Positions 7,917-15,354 of a stretch of 64,000 nt of DNA are shown in pieces; the first letter of the stretch is position 1; every line of letters begins with the position of its first letter. The DNA is from Bacteroidota bacterium (lineage in GTDB: Bacteria > Bacteroidota > Bacteroidia > Chitinophagales > Chitinophagaceae): positions 62,001 to 126,000 of the forward strand of contig JAUZNZ010000004.1 of NCBI GenBank assembly GCA_030706735.1, read 5' to 3'. The notes under the pieces were generated by a model, which had not been told where the DNA came from, did no database searches, and was given only the letters and a program-made list of their open reading frames with translations. The position numbers were made by a program, and so were the translations under genes.

Positions 7917-8405
7917 TCAATGCGAGGCCGTCCCGGCCGGTGCCTCCTGGGTCACTTCACGGATAGATGCCCAGCCGGTCGGACTGTCCTTATAACGTAC
8001 ATAAACGACCATCGATCGTCCCCTGGCGATGGAAGGTGCACCCCCGCGCTTCGGGGTCGATTTGATCGCGAAGATGGAAGTTTCGACGGCCGTCCCCTCA
8101 TTGAACAAGGTGCTCTCGATGCGATTTTCCACGAATTCGACGTTGTTGTCGCGGAGCCATCCCGTCAATTGCTTCCGCAGACCTTCCCGGCCGCGCATGA
8201 TATTGTCGCCGCCGAAATATTTGACGACATCGGGATGGTGCAAGGCGAGTATGGCATCCACATCCCCGCGCCCGAAGGCATCGCGAATGGCCGCGGTCGT
8301 CCTTTTTAAGGCCTCCCGGTCATCCTGCGAAACATCTGCATGTCGACCGGTACAACCGCATGAGAGCAATGATAAGATGAATATGACGTGTACCAGCGGC
8401 TTCAT
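7917..8405 (-). CDS. Exported SnoaL/DUF4440-like protein
   Basis: A 162-residue lipoprotein-like product: MKPLVHVIFILSLLSCGCTG suggests lipidation at Cys16 or Cys18. Residues about 35-150 form an NTF2/SnoaL-like domain: AAIRDAFGRGDVDAILALH, then HPDVVKYFGG, and a C-terminal strand WASIREVTQE. The group includes ketosteroid-isomerase-like proteins and many binding proteins, so no reaction is assigned. ATG 8405 is preferred to 8444 because it directly precedes the signal. The cupin gene lies 49 bases upstream on the same strand and may be cotranscribed. Confidence 0.72.
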   Translation of the reverse strand: MKPLVHVIFILSLLSCGCTGRHADVSQDDREALKRTTAAIRDAFGRGDVDAILALHHPDVVKYFGGDNIMRGREGLRKQLTGWLRDNNVEFVENRIESTLFNEGTAVETSIFAIKSTPKRGGAPSIARGRSMVVYVRYKDSPTGWASIREVTQEAPAGTASH

Positions 8406-8454
8406 TATTCGGATTTTTTCTTCCTCACCCCGAACCGGACGCATTTGAGTAAGA

Positions 8455-9117
8455 TTATTTCAATTCAAAAACGGCGAATGACTGCCTCTCCCCGCTCTTA
8501 TTGGAGAATTTCAGCGCTGCGCCGGCCGGCACAAACAACCAGTCGCCTTTTTGGACAAAGATCTTGTCATTGACCGTCACCATGCCCCCTGCCTGATCCA
8601 GTCCGATGACGACGATGGGCGCCTTGCGCTTCGGGATATAGAGTCCGGCACGCTGTCCGACTTTGAGCCGATAACCCCGAACGAATTTTTCATCAAATAG
8701 CACCGACATATCCTTCCGGTGGAGCGGAGGCTCGATCTCCACCGGATTCTTGTTGGGCAATTCCAGGTCGATGGTATGGAAGATCGACGTATCGCTGTTC
8801 CATACCCGGTGAATGCGCGGACTGCTGGCAAAGCTTTCGTACCAGATGCTCTCCTGTGAAAATTGAACCCTGGCAGGCTCGACCAATACCTGGGAGCCCG
8901 TTTTCGTATTCCCCAGAACGATAAATACGGAAGGGGTCTCATGCTTATGCATCAACGAGGTATCGCCCGGCGGGATACGCACATCCAGTACGCGCACCCA
9001 GGGGTTCTCAAATACATTGTGATGCCGGGGCTCCAGCCTGACCGGTATAGGTTCCTGCGCAAAGCCGGTTGCCACGGCCAACAAAAACGGGATCGTTAGA
9101 AAAAATCTTCTCATCAT
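8455..9117 (-). CDS. Secreted cupin-domain protein
   Basis: A 220-residue protein with a signal peptide (MMRRFFLTIPFLLAVATGFAQ). Residues 35-110 look like a cupin barrel: WVRVLDVRIPPGDTS followed by MHKHETPSVFIVL, where the HxH pair would bind metal. A second, weaker barrel at about 150-220 ends GDWLFVPAGAALKFSNKS, so it may be bicupin. Secreted cupins serve as sugar-binding or dioxygenase-like proteins; no substrate can be inferred. ATG at 9117 or 9114 are both possible. Confidence 0.75.
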   Translation of the reverse strand: MMRRFFLTIPFLLAVATGFAQEPIPVRLEPRHHNVFENPWVRVLDVRIPPGDTSLMHKHETPSVFIVLGNTKTGSQVLVEPARVQFSQESIWYESFASSPRIHRVWNSDTSIFHTIDLELPNKNPVEIEPPLHRKDMSVLFDEKFVRGYRLKVGQRAGLYIPKRKAPIVVIGLDQAGGMVTVNDKIFVQKGDWLFVPAGAALKFSNKSGERQSFAVFELK

Positions 9118-9220
9118 GGCCTCAAATTACAAATTTTTTGGCCGGTTCGTTGAGACATTGTTATTCGGCGTCCTCATGGACGCCGTGAGCTCCGGGTCTT
9201 GGACGCCGTCAGTCCGGGTC

Positions 9221-9370
9221 TTATTGGAATCCCCCGGTAACGATGATGACCCTCGCCAGAACGCAGAGAAAGGAAGCATAATAAAGACCGATAAAGCCCA
9301 GGCAGGCGACACATTTTTTGTTCTCCGGCAGCAGGATCTTTCCGTCCATTTCTTCGATGTGCTTGTCCAT
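9221..9370 (-). CDS. Doubtful small membrane protein
   Basis: A 49-codon frame starting ATG at 9370 encodes a charged N-terminus (MDKHIEEMDGKILLPENKK) followed by one hydrophobic segment (LGFIGLYYASFLCVLARVII). The single-helix layout is reasonable for a small membrane protein, and the frame extends in a longer open frame to 9460. There is no clear ribosome binding site and the end overlaps a direct repeat, so it could be chance or a remnant. Confidence 0.25.
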   Translation of the reverse strand: MDKHIEEMDGKILLPENKKCVACLGFIGLYYASFLCVLARVIIVTGGFQ

Positions 9371-9513
9371 GATCAGCGTTTTGAAAAGAGATTCGAATAA
9401 TAGTACAACGCCCGGCCAGGAATGTAACCGACTATGCAGCAGCTTTTTGCACAAAAACATAATGTATTGATTATCAATCGCTAAATGGTTTTTGTGCGAC
9501 GCCCCATTGCCAT

Positions 9514-9546
9514 CGGTTACAATCGGTCTTTCTGCTGGTACTAATT
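9514..9546 (+). promoter_or_regulatory. Candidate ECF sigma promoter of the lipoprotein gene
   Basis: CGGTTACAATC (9514-9524) is followed after exactly 15 bases by ACTAATT (9540-9546). The same two words with the same spacing occur upstream of the ECF sigma gene at 15173-15141 on the minus strand. ECF factors recognise such -35/-10 pairs. The expected start is near 9552, giving a leader of about 50 bases before ATG 9602. The second word lies inside a 12-base palindrome (TACTAATTAGTA, 9539-9550). Confidence 0.65.
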
Positions 9547-9601
9547 AGTAGGTTCGAAGGTTTTTGATTATTTTGTAAATAGAAGCACTTAACCCATACC
9601 C

Positions 9602-10540
9602 ATGAAAAAGGACCTTAATTCGTTGAAATGGTTAGCTTTAGCCGTAATACTCACGGTTTTCGCATGCCGTAAGTCGGTTTCCGATACACCGGTGCCGCCT
9701 CAACAGCCGCCACCCCCGAATCCGCAGGATTCCACCCAACCGGTGAAAAAAGCGGATACGACCTCGACGCCGGCGGCTCCATTTCCGCAGCAGCCCCTGA
9801 CCGGCTGCGCGTACGATCCCAATTATGGAGATTCCATTATCTATCCCCAGCCGACCGACGGCCAGGATTATATCGTCCATCCCATCAATGTGCCGGGCCC
9901 AGGTAAGTTCCTGTCCTGGCCTGCAGGCCTGGTCATCGATTCCGTGACGGGCGCCATCGACGTGACCAAGAGTGAGACCGGGGAGCGGTTCGCCATCGGT
10001 TTTGTGAAGGCCGGTACCACAGATACCTGTTTGTCCAACCTGATCATCGGCGGCGGCTCTTATATGGATAGTGTGTATGTACTGGGGGACGGTCAGACGG
10101 CTGCCTACCCTTACTATGACGCAAATCCCACGCTCACGACGATATGCGGCACCGGTAACGGCAACGGCACGGGTTGCGCCTTCGACGTCACTGGATCGGC
10201 GGCTCAGATGAAAGTGGTCGTCAATCATACAACCGGCGTCATCGACCTGGACAAGACCCTGAACGGCCCGGGAGGCCTGCTTTCAAGCGGCGCATTCGGC
10301 CTGGTGCCCCTCAACGGACAGACCGTCACCACAACGATCTATTATCGGTTGAATGACCCCAGCAACCTGGCCACCCAAAAGATCCAGGTCCAGTTCATGT
10401 ATTACGACAGCAAGTCGAATATCAACCCCGGCCTGCTGGGCAGTGTCGTGAACAAGCTCGACAATATCCTGACCGGGAACCTGATCGATAAGTCGGCAAA
10501 TCCAAGGCCGCCACTCATCATTATCACCCGAAGGAACTAA
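9602..10540 (+). CDS. Lipoprotein of unknown function, predicted sigma-regulon member
   Basis: A 312-residue lipoprotein: signal peptide with lipobox VFAC (Cys22), a Pro/Gln/Thr linker to about residue 68, then a globular part. It contains two putative Ig-like modules, each with a putative-Ig signature: GLVIDSVTGAIDVTKSETG (about 114-132) and GVIDLDKTLNGPGG (about 218-231), and a Gly/Asn-rich cysteine loop between them. The second half lies on IYYRLNDPSN and QVQFMYYDSKSN. It is probably surface exposed; its function is unknown. It shares a promoter motif with the ECF sigma gene and is followed by a strong terminator, then the TPR-CHAT gene. Confidence 0.7.
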   Translation: MKKDLNSLKWLALAVILTVFACRKSVSDTPVPPQQPPPPNPQDSTQPVKKADTTSTPAAPFPQQPLTGCAYDPNYGDSIIYPQPTDGQDYIVHPINVPGPGKFLSWPAGLVIDSVTGAIDVTKSETGERFAIGFVKAGTTDTCLSNLIIGGGSYMDSVYVLGDGQTAAYPYYDANPTLTTICGTGNGNGTGCAFDVTGSAAQMKVVVNHTTGVIDLDKTLNGPGGLLSSGAFGLVPLNGQTVTTTIYYRLNDPSNLATQKIQVQFMYYDSKSNINPGLLGSVVNKLDNILTGNLIDKSANPRPPLIIITRRN

Positions 10541-10545
10541 TTGAC

Positions 10546-10570
10546 GGGCCCGCTAAAGCGGGCCCTTTTT
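10546..10570 (+). terminator. Rho-independent terminator
   Basis: An eight-base perfect stem, GGGCCCGC (10546-10553) and GCGGGCCC (10558-10565), with loop TAAA, followed by five T residues. It lies six bases after the lipoprotein stop. Confidence 0.9.
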
Positions 10571-10638
10571 ATTCGCGCAATATTCGTCACGGCCGCAGCG
10601 TTTAAAGATCATGATCGCAGCCCCATCTTTCAGCTAAA

Positions 10639-13464
10639 GTGCGTGACATGCTAGGGAAAAACACGGTATTCTTCCTGGCCTTCCAGTTGATCGTATCCTT
10701 TATTTTCGCCAATCAGGGCCCGCCGCCCGACCGCATCGCCAGGACCTACCACCGGGCCGATAGTCTCTTCCATCTTTCCAATACGACCCCTGCTACCGAC
10801 AGCGCCTCCCTGGCCGGCTTTGAAGAGGTCATCCGCGCGCTGGGGAACAACGCCCCTACGGGTTACGATGCCTCGCTACTTTTCCAATCTTATCTTAAGA
10901 AGGGCATCCTGCTGGACTCGAAGGCCAACTTTGCAGGCGCCCGCGACGCCTATCTGATGGCGCTCCACGCGCACAAAGAGATCGATTCTGCAGCCTTTGT
11001 AGCCTATATCTACGCCGGGGCCTGCTATTATAACCTGAACGATTTCGATTCCGCCAATTACTTCCTCCTCCGCGCCGAGCCCCTGATCAGTCGCTTCAAG
11101 GACCCCGAGGACGAGATCCGCCTCTACAATACCCTTGGCGTTTTGTATTATGACAATGGCAATTACCGGCAGGGCAAGAATTACTTTAGCCGTGCCCTCG
11201 AGATAGTGAAGAGCAGACAACCCTTCGATACGCTCTCCGCCGCCAGCATTGAGATCAATATGGGGACTTCGCTGTACCGCCTCGGATCTTACGAGGAGTC
11301 CCTTTCCCAGTTCCACAGCACGCTCCGCTACCGCGTTTTCGGGGATTATGTATTTATGAATATGGGCAGGGCCTATACCGCACTGGGCCGGTATGCCGAA
11401 GCCCTGTCCAGTTTCCGGAAGGTGAATTCCGCTAAAATGCCTTCCGTGTTCAATGAGATGGCGAATACGGAATGGCAGCTGAAAAGGGTCGATTCCTGCA
11501 AGTATTATCTCGACCGGCTTCAGCCATACAAGATCGCCCGCAAGCTCAATGCCCTGGACATCGGCATCAACGAATTGTACAGGGCGCAATGGCTGAACGG
11601 CCAGGGACAATACCAGGCGGCGCTGTCGGGTCTTCAGCAGGCCATCATGATCTTTTCCGGCAATTTTTCAAATCCCGACATTCTCACTAACCCTTCGGGC
11701 TTCACCGGGACCTTTACCTATTTCCATTTGTTCGATGCCCTTCTGGAAAAGGCCAGGGTATTCGGACGATTGTATCGTTCGCAACCTGAAGAGGCCTGGC
11801 TCTCGGGGGGCTTCGATGCCTACAAGGCAGCCCTGGCCATTTTGCGCTATATAGAAAAAAGCTACGATACCGACGATGCCAAATTGTTCCTGAAAAAGAA
11901 AAGCGGCGGGATCTATAAGGAGGCCCTCGACGTATGCCTCGCGCTATGGAAACGCCACCCCGACAAGAACTACCTGGAGCAGGCCTTCTCGATCGGCGAG
12001 CGCAACCGCGCCTCCATCATCGCCGCCGGCATGATGGAACGGAACTTTGCCGGCGCCCCGGGCAGTAACGAGGAGGCATTGCTCAAAAGAGAAAGGAATA
12101 TCAAGTACAATATCGCCCGCCTGAACGTAAATATCGACGAAACCCGCGACAGCCGCCGGCTCGAGCAGATGACCCGGGAAGTGGCGTCCTATGAGATCGA
12201 CCTGGCTCGCCTGCAAAAGCAGCTCGAGCACAGTGATGCCTGGTACAGGGAAAAATACGAAGATGCTTCACCCGGCATCAGCGAGATCCAACAGCGCCTG
12301 AATGGCAGGCAGGCACTCATCAGCTTCAACTCCACGGTGGATGCCCTGCACGTCTTCGTGATCACCGCCTCGTCTTTCCAATACGCCCGTATCGATTCAC
12401 TCGCGGCCCTGCAGCATGATATCGGCAGCTGGCTGAACGAGCTCAGAACGACCGGCAACGGCAAAAGGTTCAGGGGCGAAGAGATCGGCTCGCGGCTCTA
12501 CGAAAGACTGGTCAGGCCGATCCGGAAAATGGCCGGCGATAAGCCGGAATGGATCATCATTCCCCATGGGATCCTTTATGAGCTGCCATTCGAGTCGCTT
12601 CCTTCAGGTGATGCCGGGGAACCATTATTGGTCAAAACCACCATCAGCTACCAATTCTCCGCACGCCTCCTGCTCTCCTCATCTCAGGACGACAAGAATG
12701 CGCTCGGGCCGTCGGCCTATAAGATCCTTGCCTTTGCGCCTTTTGCGGGAGGTAATGGACGCCCTTTATCGGGGTTCAACCCGCTGCCGGCCTCCGCCGA
12801 TGAGATCGCTTCACTTCCCGGCGCCCAATTTTTGGACAGTGCGGCGACGAAGGTCCGGTTCCTGAAAGAGATGAACAACTATCCCATCATCCACCTGGCG
12901 ACCCACGCGGTCTCTTCATTCGACAATGCCGCCGAATCCTTCGTTGCCTTCTATCCGCAGAAAGGAGTCCGGGTGGAAGATTGCCTGTTTCTCGAAGAAC
13001 TATACGGATTGAATATGAGTAAGACCAGGCTGGTGGTCATCAGCGCCTGCGAGACGGGTCAGGGGGAACTGGTCAGCAATGAGGGAGTGATCAGCCTGGC
13101 AAGGGCCTTCACCTATGCCGGCTGCGAAAGCACGGTCTCGAGTTTGTGGAAGGCAAATGACAAAGCCACTTCGTTCATCCTCAAACGCTTTCATGTGTAT
13201 TTGCAGGAGGGTTACGATAAGGCAAAAGCGCTGCAACAAGCTAAATTGGACTATATAGCGAGTGATGCGGTGGAAAAGAGTCCCGCCTACTGGTCGCATC
13301 TTATTTTGATCGGAGATACCGCGCCCTTGGTCAGGGCCGGACATTCGCAGGTTTATTATTGGGTGGCCTGCCTTGCAGCAGCGGCTGTTCTTTTCATCCT
13401 GGCCGCAAGAAGAAGGAAAAAGAAAAAAAGTCGACGTCTTTCACAGAAGGAGGATCTTAATTAA
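10639..13464 (+). CDS. TPR-CHAT protein, membrane-anchored caspase-like protease
   Basis: A 941-residue protein. It has an N-terminal export signal, about seven TPR units over residues 85-380 (for example DFDSANYFLLRAEPLI and GNYRQGKNYFSRALEI), a coiled-coil at 464-530, a CHAT domain at about 555-890, and a C-terminal transmembrane helix (905-926) with a Lys/Arg-rich tail. The CHAT catalytic dyad is intact: His756 in HLATHAV and Cys804 in ISACETG. CHAT domains are caspase-like peptidases, usually activated through attached sensor repeats. With the signal and single C-terminal helix, TPR and CHAT parts would face the periplasm. GTG 10639 and ATG 10648 are both possible starts. It converges with the sigma/TPR operon. 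Its target is unknown; the neighbouring TPR membrane protein is a candidate. Confidence 0.88.
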   Translation: MRDMLGKNTVFFLAFQLIVSFIFANQGPPPDRIARTYHRADSLFHLSNTTPATDSASLAGFEEVIRALGNNAPTGYDASLLFQSYLKKGILLDSKANFAGARDAYLMALHAHKEIDSAAFVAYIYAGACYYNLNDFDSANYFLLRAEPLISRFKDPEDEIRLYNTLGVLYYDNGNYRQGKNYFSRALEIVKSRQPFDTLSAASIEINMGTSLYRLGSYEESLSQFHSTLRYRVFGDYVFMNMGRAYTALGRYAEALSSFRKVNSAKMPSVFNEMANTEWQLKRVDSCKYYLDRLQPYKIARKLNALDIGINELYRAQWLNGQGQYQAALSGLQQAIMIFSGNFSNPDILTNPSGFTGTFTYFHLFDALLEKARVFGRLYRSQPEEAWLSGGFDAYKAALAILRYIEKSYDTDDAKLFLKKKSGGIYKEALDVCLALWKRHPDKNYLEQAFSIGERNRASIIAAGMMERNFAGAPGSNEEALLKRERNIKYNIARLNVNIDETRDSRRLEQMTREVASYEIDLARLQKQLEHSDAWYREKYEDASPGISEIQQRLNGRQALISFNSTVDALHVFVITASSFQYARIDSLAALQHDIGSWLNELRTTGNGKRFRGEEIGSRLYERLVRPIRKMAGDKPEWIIIPHGILYELPFESLPSGDAGEPLLVKTTISYQFSARLLLSSSQDDKNALGPSAYKILAFAPFAGGNGRPLSGFNPLPASADEIASLPGAQFLDSAATKVRFLKEMNNYPIIHLATHAVSSFDNAAESFVAFYPQKGVRVEDCLFLEELYGLNMSKTRLVVISACETGQGELVSNEGVISLARAFTYAGCESTVSSLWKANDKATSFILKRFHVYLQEGYDKAKALQQAKLDYIASDAVEKSPAYWSHLILIGDTAPLVRAGHSQVYYWVACLAAAAVLFILAARRRKKKKSRRLSQKEDLN

Positions 13465-13580
13465 TAGGACTTTAAAACAGGGAATTGGAATAACACAGGC
13501 TTTCAGGGATACGTCGACTTTTCACGGGGTACGAGGCAATGATGTTCTTCATGGGTTGGTTGTCTTTTCGGAGGATTAGG

Positions 13581-13673
13581 TTCGGTCTTCGCTGGATTTG
13601 GAATGGTTCTTTCAGTGGATCGGATCGTTCGGTCTTCAGTGGATTGGATCGGTTTTTCAGTGATTTGGATCGG
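13581..13673. repeat. Imperfect 47-base tandem duplication
   Basis: Two composite units (13581-13627 and 13628-13673) each consist of a TTCGGTCTTC-led block and a TTTCAGTG-led block ending GGATCGG-like. It lies in the probable 3' untranslated region of the CHAT gene, upstream of its terminator. Short frames crossing it do not look like protein. The rest of the 13465-13759 gap holds only this repeat and the terminator. Confidence 0.55.
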
Positions 13674-13691
13674 CGCCTTACATCAATTAGT

Positions 13692-13742
13692 AACCGCCGG
13701 GGCCTGGCGCGTAACCGACCGCCGGCGGTTTTATATTTTTTT
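13692..13742 (+). terminator. Terminator after the TPR-CHAT gene
   Basis: A nine-base perfect inverted repeat, AACCGCCGG (13692-13700) and CCGGCGGTT (13722-13730), with a 21-base loop, followed by TTATATTTTTTT on the plus strand. It lies about 230 bases after the CHAT stop and just before the convergent TPR gene. Confidence 0.65.
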
Positions 13743-13759
13743 AATTAACTGATTACCAT

Positions 13760-14530
13760 CTATTTACGAGCCTTGTTGCGGATGATCCGCAAATCCAGGG
13801 AGGACATCCTCCCGATTACCGGGTGATAAAGGTGGTTCTTATCGGCCTTGATCTTCTCGATCAGCGGCAAAGCAGCTTCCGCCTCGTTGTTGGCCAGATA
13901 ACTCATGGCAAGATAGTACTCCGCCTCGTCCTGGAAGAGGTCGCTGCCCGAGCGGTTATTCTCAGCCAATACCTGCGTGAATTTCTCTATCGCTTCAGGA
14001 TAGTCCTTCAACTCCAGGTTGGCCATCCCCGTCAGGAAGTAAGATTGATTGTTCTTTTCCTTGGATGTATTGAACAGCGTGATCACCTCCGCCCATTTCT
14101 TTTCGTTATACGCCTGCTCCATCGGATCGGCTGTTACCGTGCTGCGCGTAGTATTCAGATCATAGCTGGCAAAGTATTCCTTGTACATCCCGCTGGCGCT
14201 CGTGGTCGTATATTTATAAACCGCGGCCCCTCCCGCCATAACCAACACGCAGGCGGCTACACGAGTGATATTCCGGTACATACTCGTCACCCTCGCCCTG
14301 TTGTATTTGACGATTTCCGCGGATTTCGTCGATACCCAATGGTTCCTGGCAGCGGATACCTGCTCATATACGGCGGCTTCCTCAATCGCATCGACTGCCA
14401 GCAGAAGAACCTGCCATTCACTGGCTGCCTGGCGGTCATTCCTGATCAGCTGTTCCACGTCGGGCAATCCGATGCCCTGCAGGCTGCTGTCGAGGTGATC
14501 GATCATTAATTCTTCGTTGATGGGTGACAT
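13760..14530 (-). CDS. Single-pass membrane TPR protein, candidate anti-sigma factor
   Basis: A 256-residue protein: about 88 residues of acidic/helical N-terminus, one transmembrane helix (about 90-107, ITRVAACVLVMAGGAAVY), and TPR-like repeats in the C-terminal half (KKWAEVITLFNTSKEK, DYPEAIEKFTQVLAEN, NNEAEAALPLIEKIK). With no signal peptide the N-terminus should be cytoplasmic and the TPR part periplasmic, the topology of transmembrane anti-sigma factors. It starts six bases after the stop of the ECF sigma gene, so the two are cotranscribed. The N-terminus has no recognised zinc-binding or FecR domain; the anti-sigma role rests on topology and position only. Confidence 0.65.
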   Translation of the reverse strand: MSPINEELMIDHLDSSLQGIGLPDVEQLIRNDRQAASEWQVLLLAVDAIEEAAVYEQVSAARNHWVSTKSAEIVKYNRARVTSMYRNITRVAACVLVMAGGAAVYKYTTTSASGMYKEYFASYDLNTTRSTVTADPMEQAYNEKKWAEVITLFNTSKEKNNQSYFLTGMANLELKDYPEAIEKFTQVLAENNRSGSDLFQDEAEYYLAMSYLANNEAEAALPLIEKIKADKNHLYHPVIGRMSSLDLRIIRNKARK

Positions 14531-14536
14531 GATTTC

Positions 14537-15139
14537 TTATTTATTTATTTCGTTGATCTGACCCGCCAGCTGCGGGTTACTTTTGATCAACCCGGTCAAT
14601 TGCTGCAGGCATTTATATTTCTTATTCCTTACCACCTGCTCGTTTTCGTAGGGCAGGTAATCGACTATTTCTCTCATGGACAGATTCTCGTAATAGAACA
14701 GCATCAGGATCTTCCGGCATGGCTCCCCCAGCTTGTAGACCAGCTCACGCAGTTGCTGCTGCTTTTCGTGATCGCTGATGAATTCGCTGACATCCGCTTC
14801 ATTCTGCTCCCGGCCGGACTCGAATTGCTTTTCCCGCTGTCCGGACCGCTCTCGCTTCCTGATCTCATTGAACCAGATATTCTTGGCAATGGAGACCAGG
14901 AAGGTCTTGATGCTTGCCTCCCCCCGGTATTTGTCCTTCTTGAGGACGCCGATGAAGCAAAGCACCGTCTCCTGGAAGACATCTTCGGCATCCTGCCGGC
15001 TTCCGCCATATCCCATGATAAAAGAACTTGTCGATTCGGCGTACTGCTGATACAGATAATCGATGGCCTGATTCAGCTCCTGGCTATCGTTGATCGCAGC
15101 GATCAGCTCTGCATCAGTATATTTTCCGACGACTTTCAT
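14537..15139 (-). CDS. ECF-type RNA polymerase sigma factor
   Basis: A 200-residue sigma-70 family protein. Region 2 contains GSRQDAEDVFQETVLCFIG and KTFLVSIAKNIWFNEIRKRE; region 4 contains LGEPCRKILMLFYYENLSM, then REIVDYLPYENEQVVRNKKY as the helix-turn-helix. A charged linker (about 100-125) joins them. It leads an operon with the membrane TPR protein. Its own upstream region carries the same CGGTTACAATC-N15-ACTAATT element as the lipoprotein gene at 9602, suggesting autoregulation. The second box ends one base before the ATG, so the transcript may be leaderless. Confidence 0.88.
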   Translation of the reverse strand: MKVVGKYTDAELIAAINDSQELNQAIDYLYQQYAESTSSFIMGYGGSRQDAEDVFQETVLCFIGVLKKDKYRGEASIKTFLVSIAKNIWFNEIRKRERSGQREKQFESGREQNEADVSEFISDHEKQQQLRELVYKLGEPCRKILMLFYYENLSMREIVDYLPYENEQVVRNKKYKCLQQLTGLIKSNPQLAGQINEINK

Positions 15140-15140
15140 A

Positions 15141-15173
15141 AATTAGTAAGTGCTGTGTCTGTGATTGTAACCG
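15141..15173 (-). promoter_or_regulatory. Candidate autoregulatory ECF promoter
   Basis: On the minus strand CGGTTACAATC (15173-15163), 15 bases, then ACTAATT (15147-15141), identical in both words and spacing to the element at 9514-9546. It sits directly before the sigma-factor ATG (15139). Confidence 0.65.
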
Positions 15174-15354
15174 GTAAGGGCCGGAAAAATCTTTTCGGAT
15201 TGGGTATCAGGGAACCTAAGAACGGCGAGCATGTCGATTCCTTCCATAAATATATTCATAATTAGCTCGATATGAGCATTTTATGGCAAATATCCCCCAT
15301 TCGGGCGATAAATATACCCAAATACATGAGCCTCATCCGTTTATCTCACACCCC

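Larger units (their letters stand above)
9118..9601. other. Intergenic region with a direct repeat, a doubtful small ORF and an ECF-type promoter
   Basis: This 484-base gap lies between the cupin start and the lipoprotein gene at 9602. It holds a 23-24-base direct repeat (9177-9200 and 9200-9222, TGGACGCCGT.AG.TCCGGGTCTT), a possible 49-codon reading frame on the minus strand, and the promoter-like element at 9514-9546. Nothing else is evident. Confidence 0.6.

Noticed and set aside
9539-9550. Palindrome TACTAATTAGTA as a separate operator
   Set aside because: Its left half is part of the promoter word shared with the sigma gene, where it is not palindromic, so the dyad is probably incidental.
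10639-15139. Type III-E CRISPR (Craspase) locus
   Set aside because: TPR-CHAT and a sigma factor are present, but there is no gRAMP/Cas7-11 gene, no cas1 or cas2 and no repeat-spacer array.
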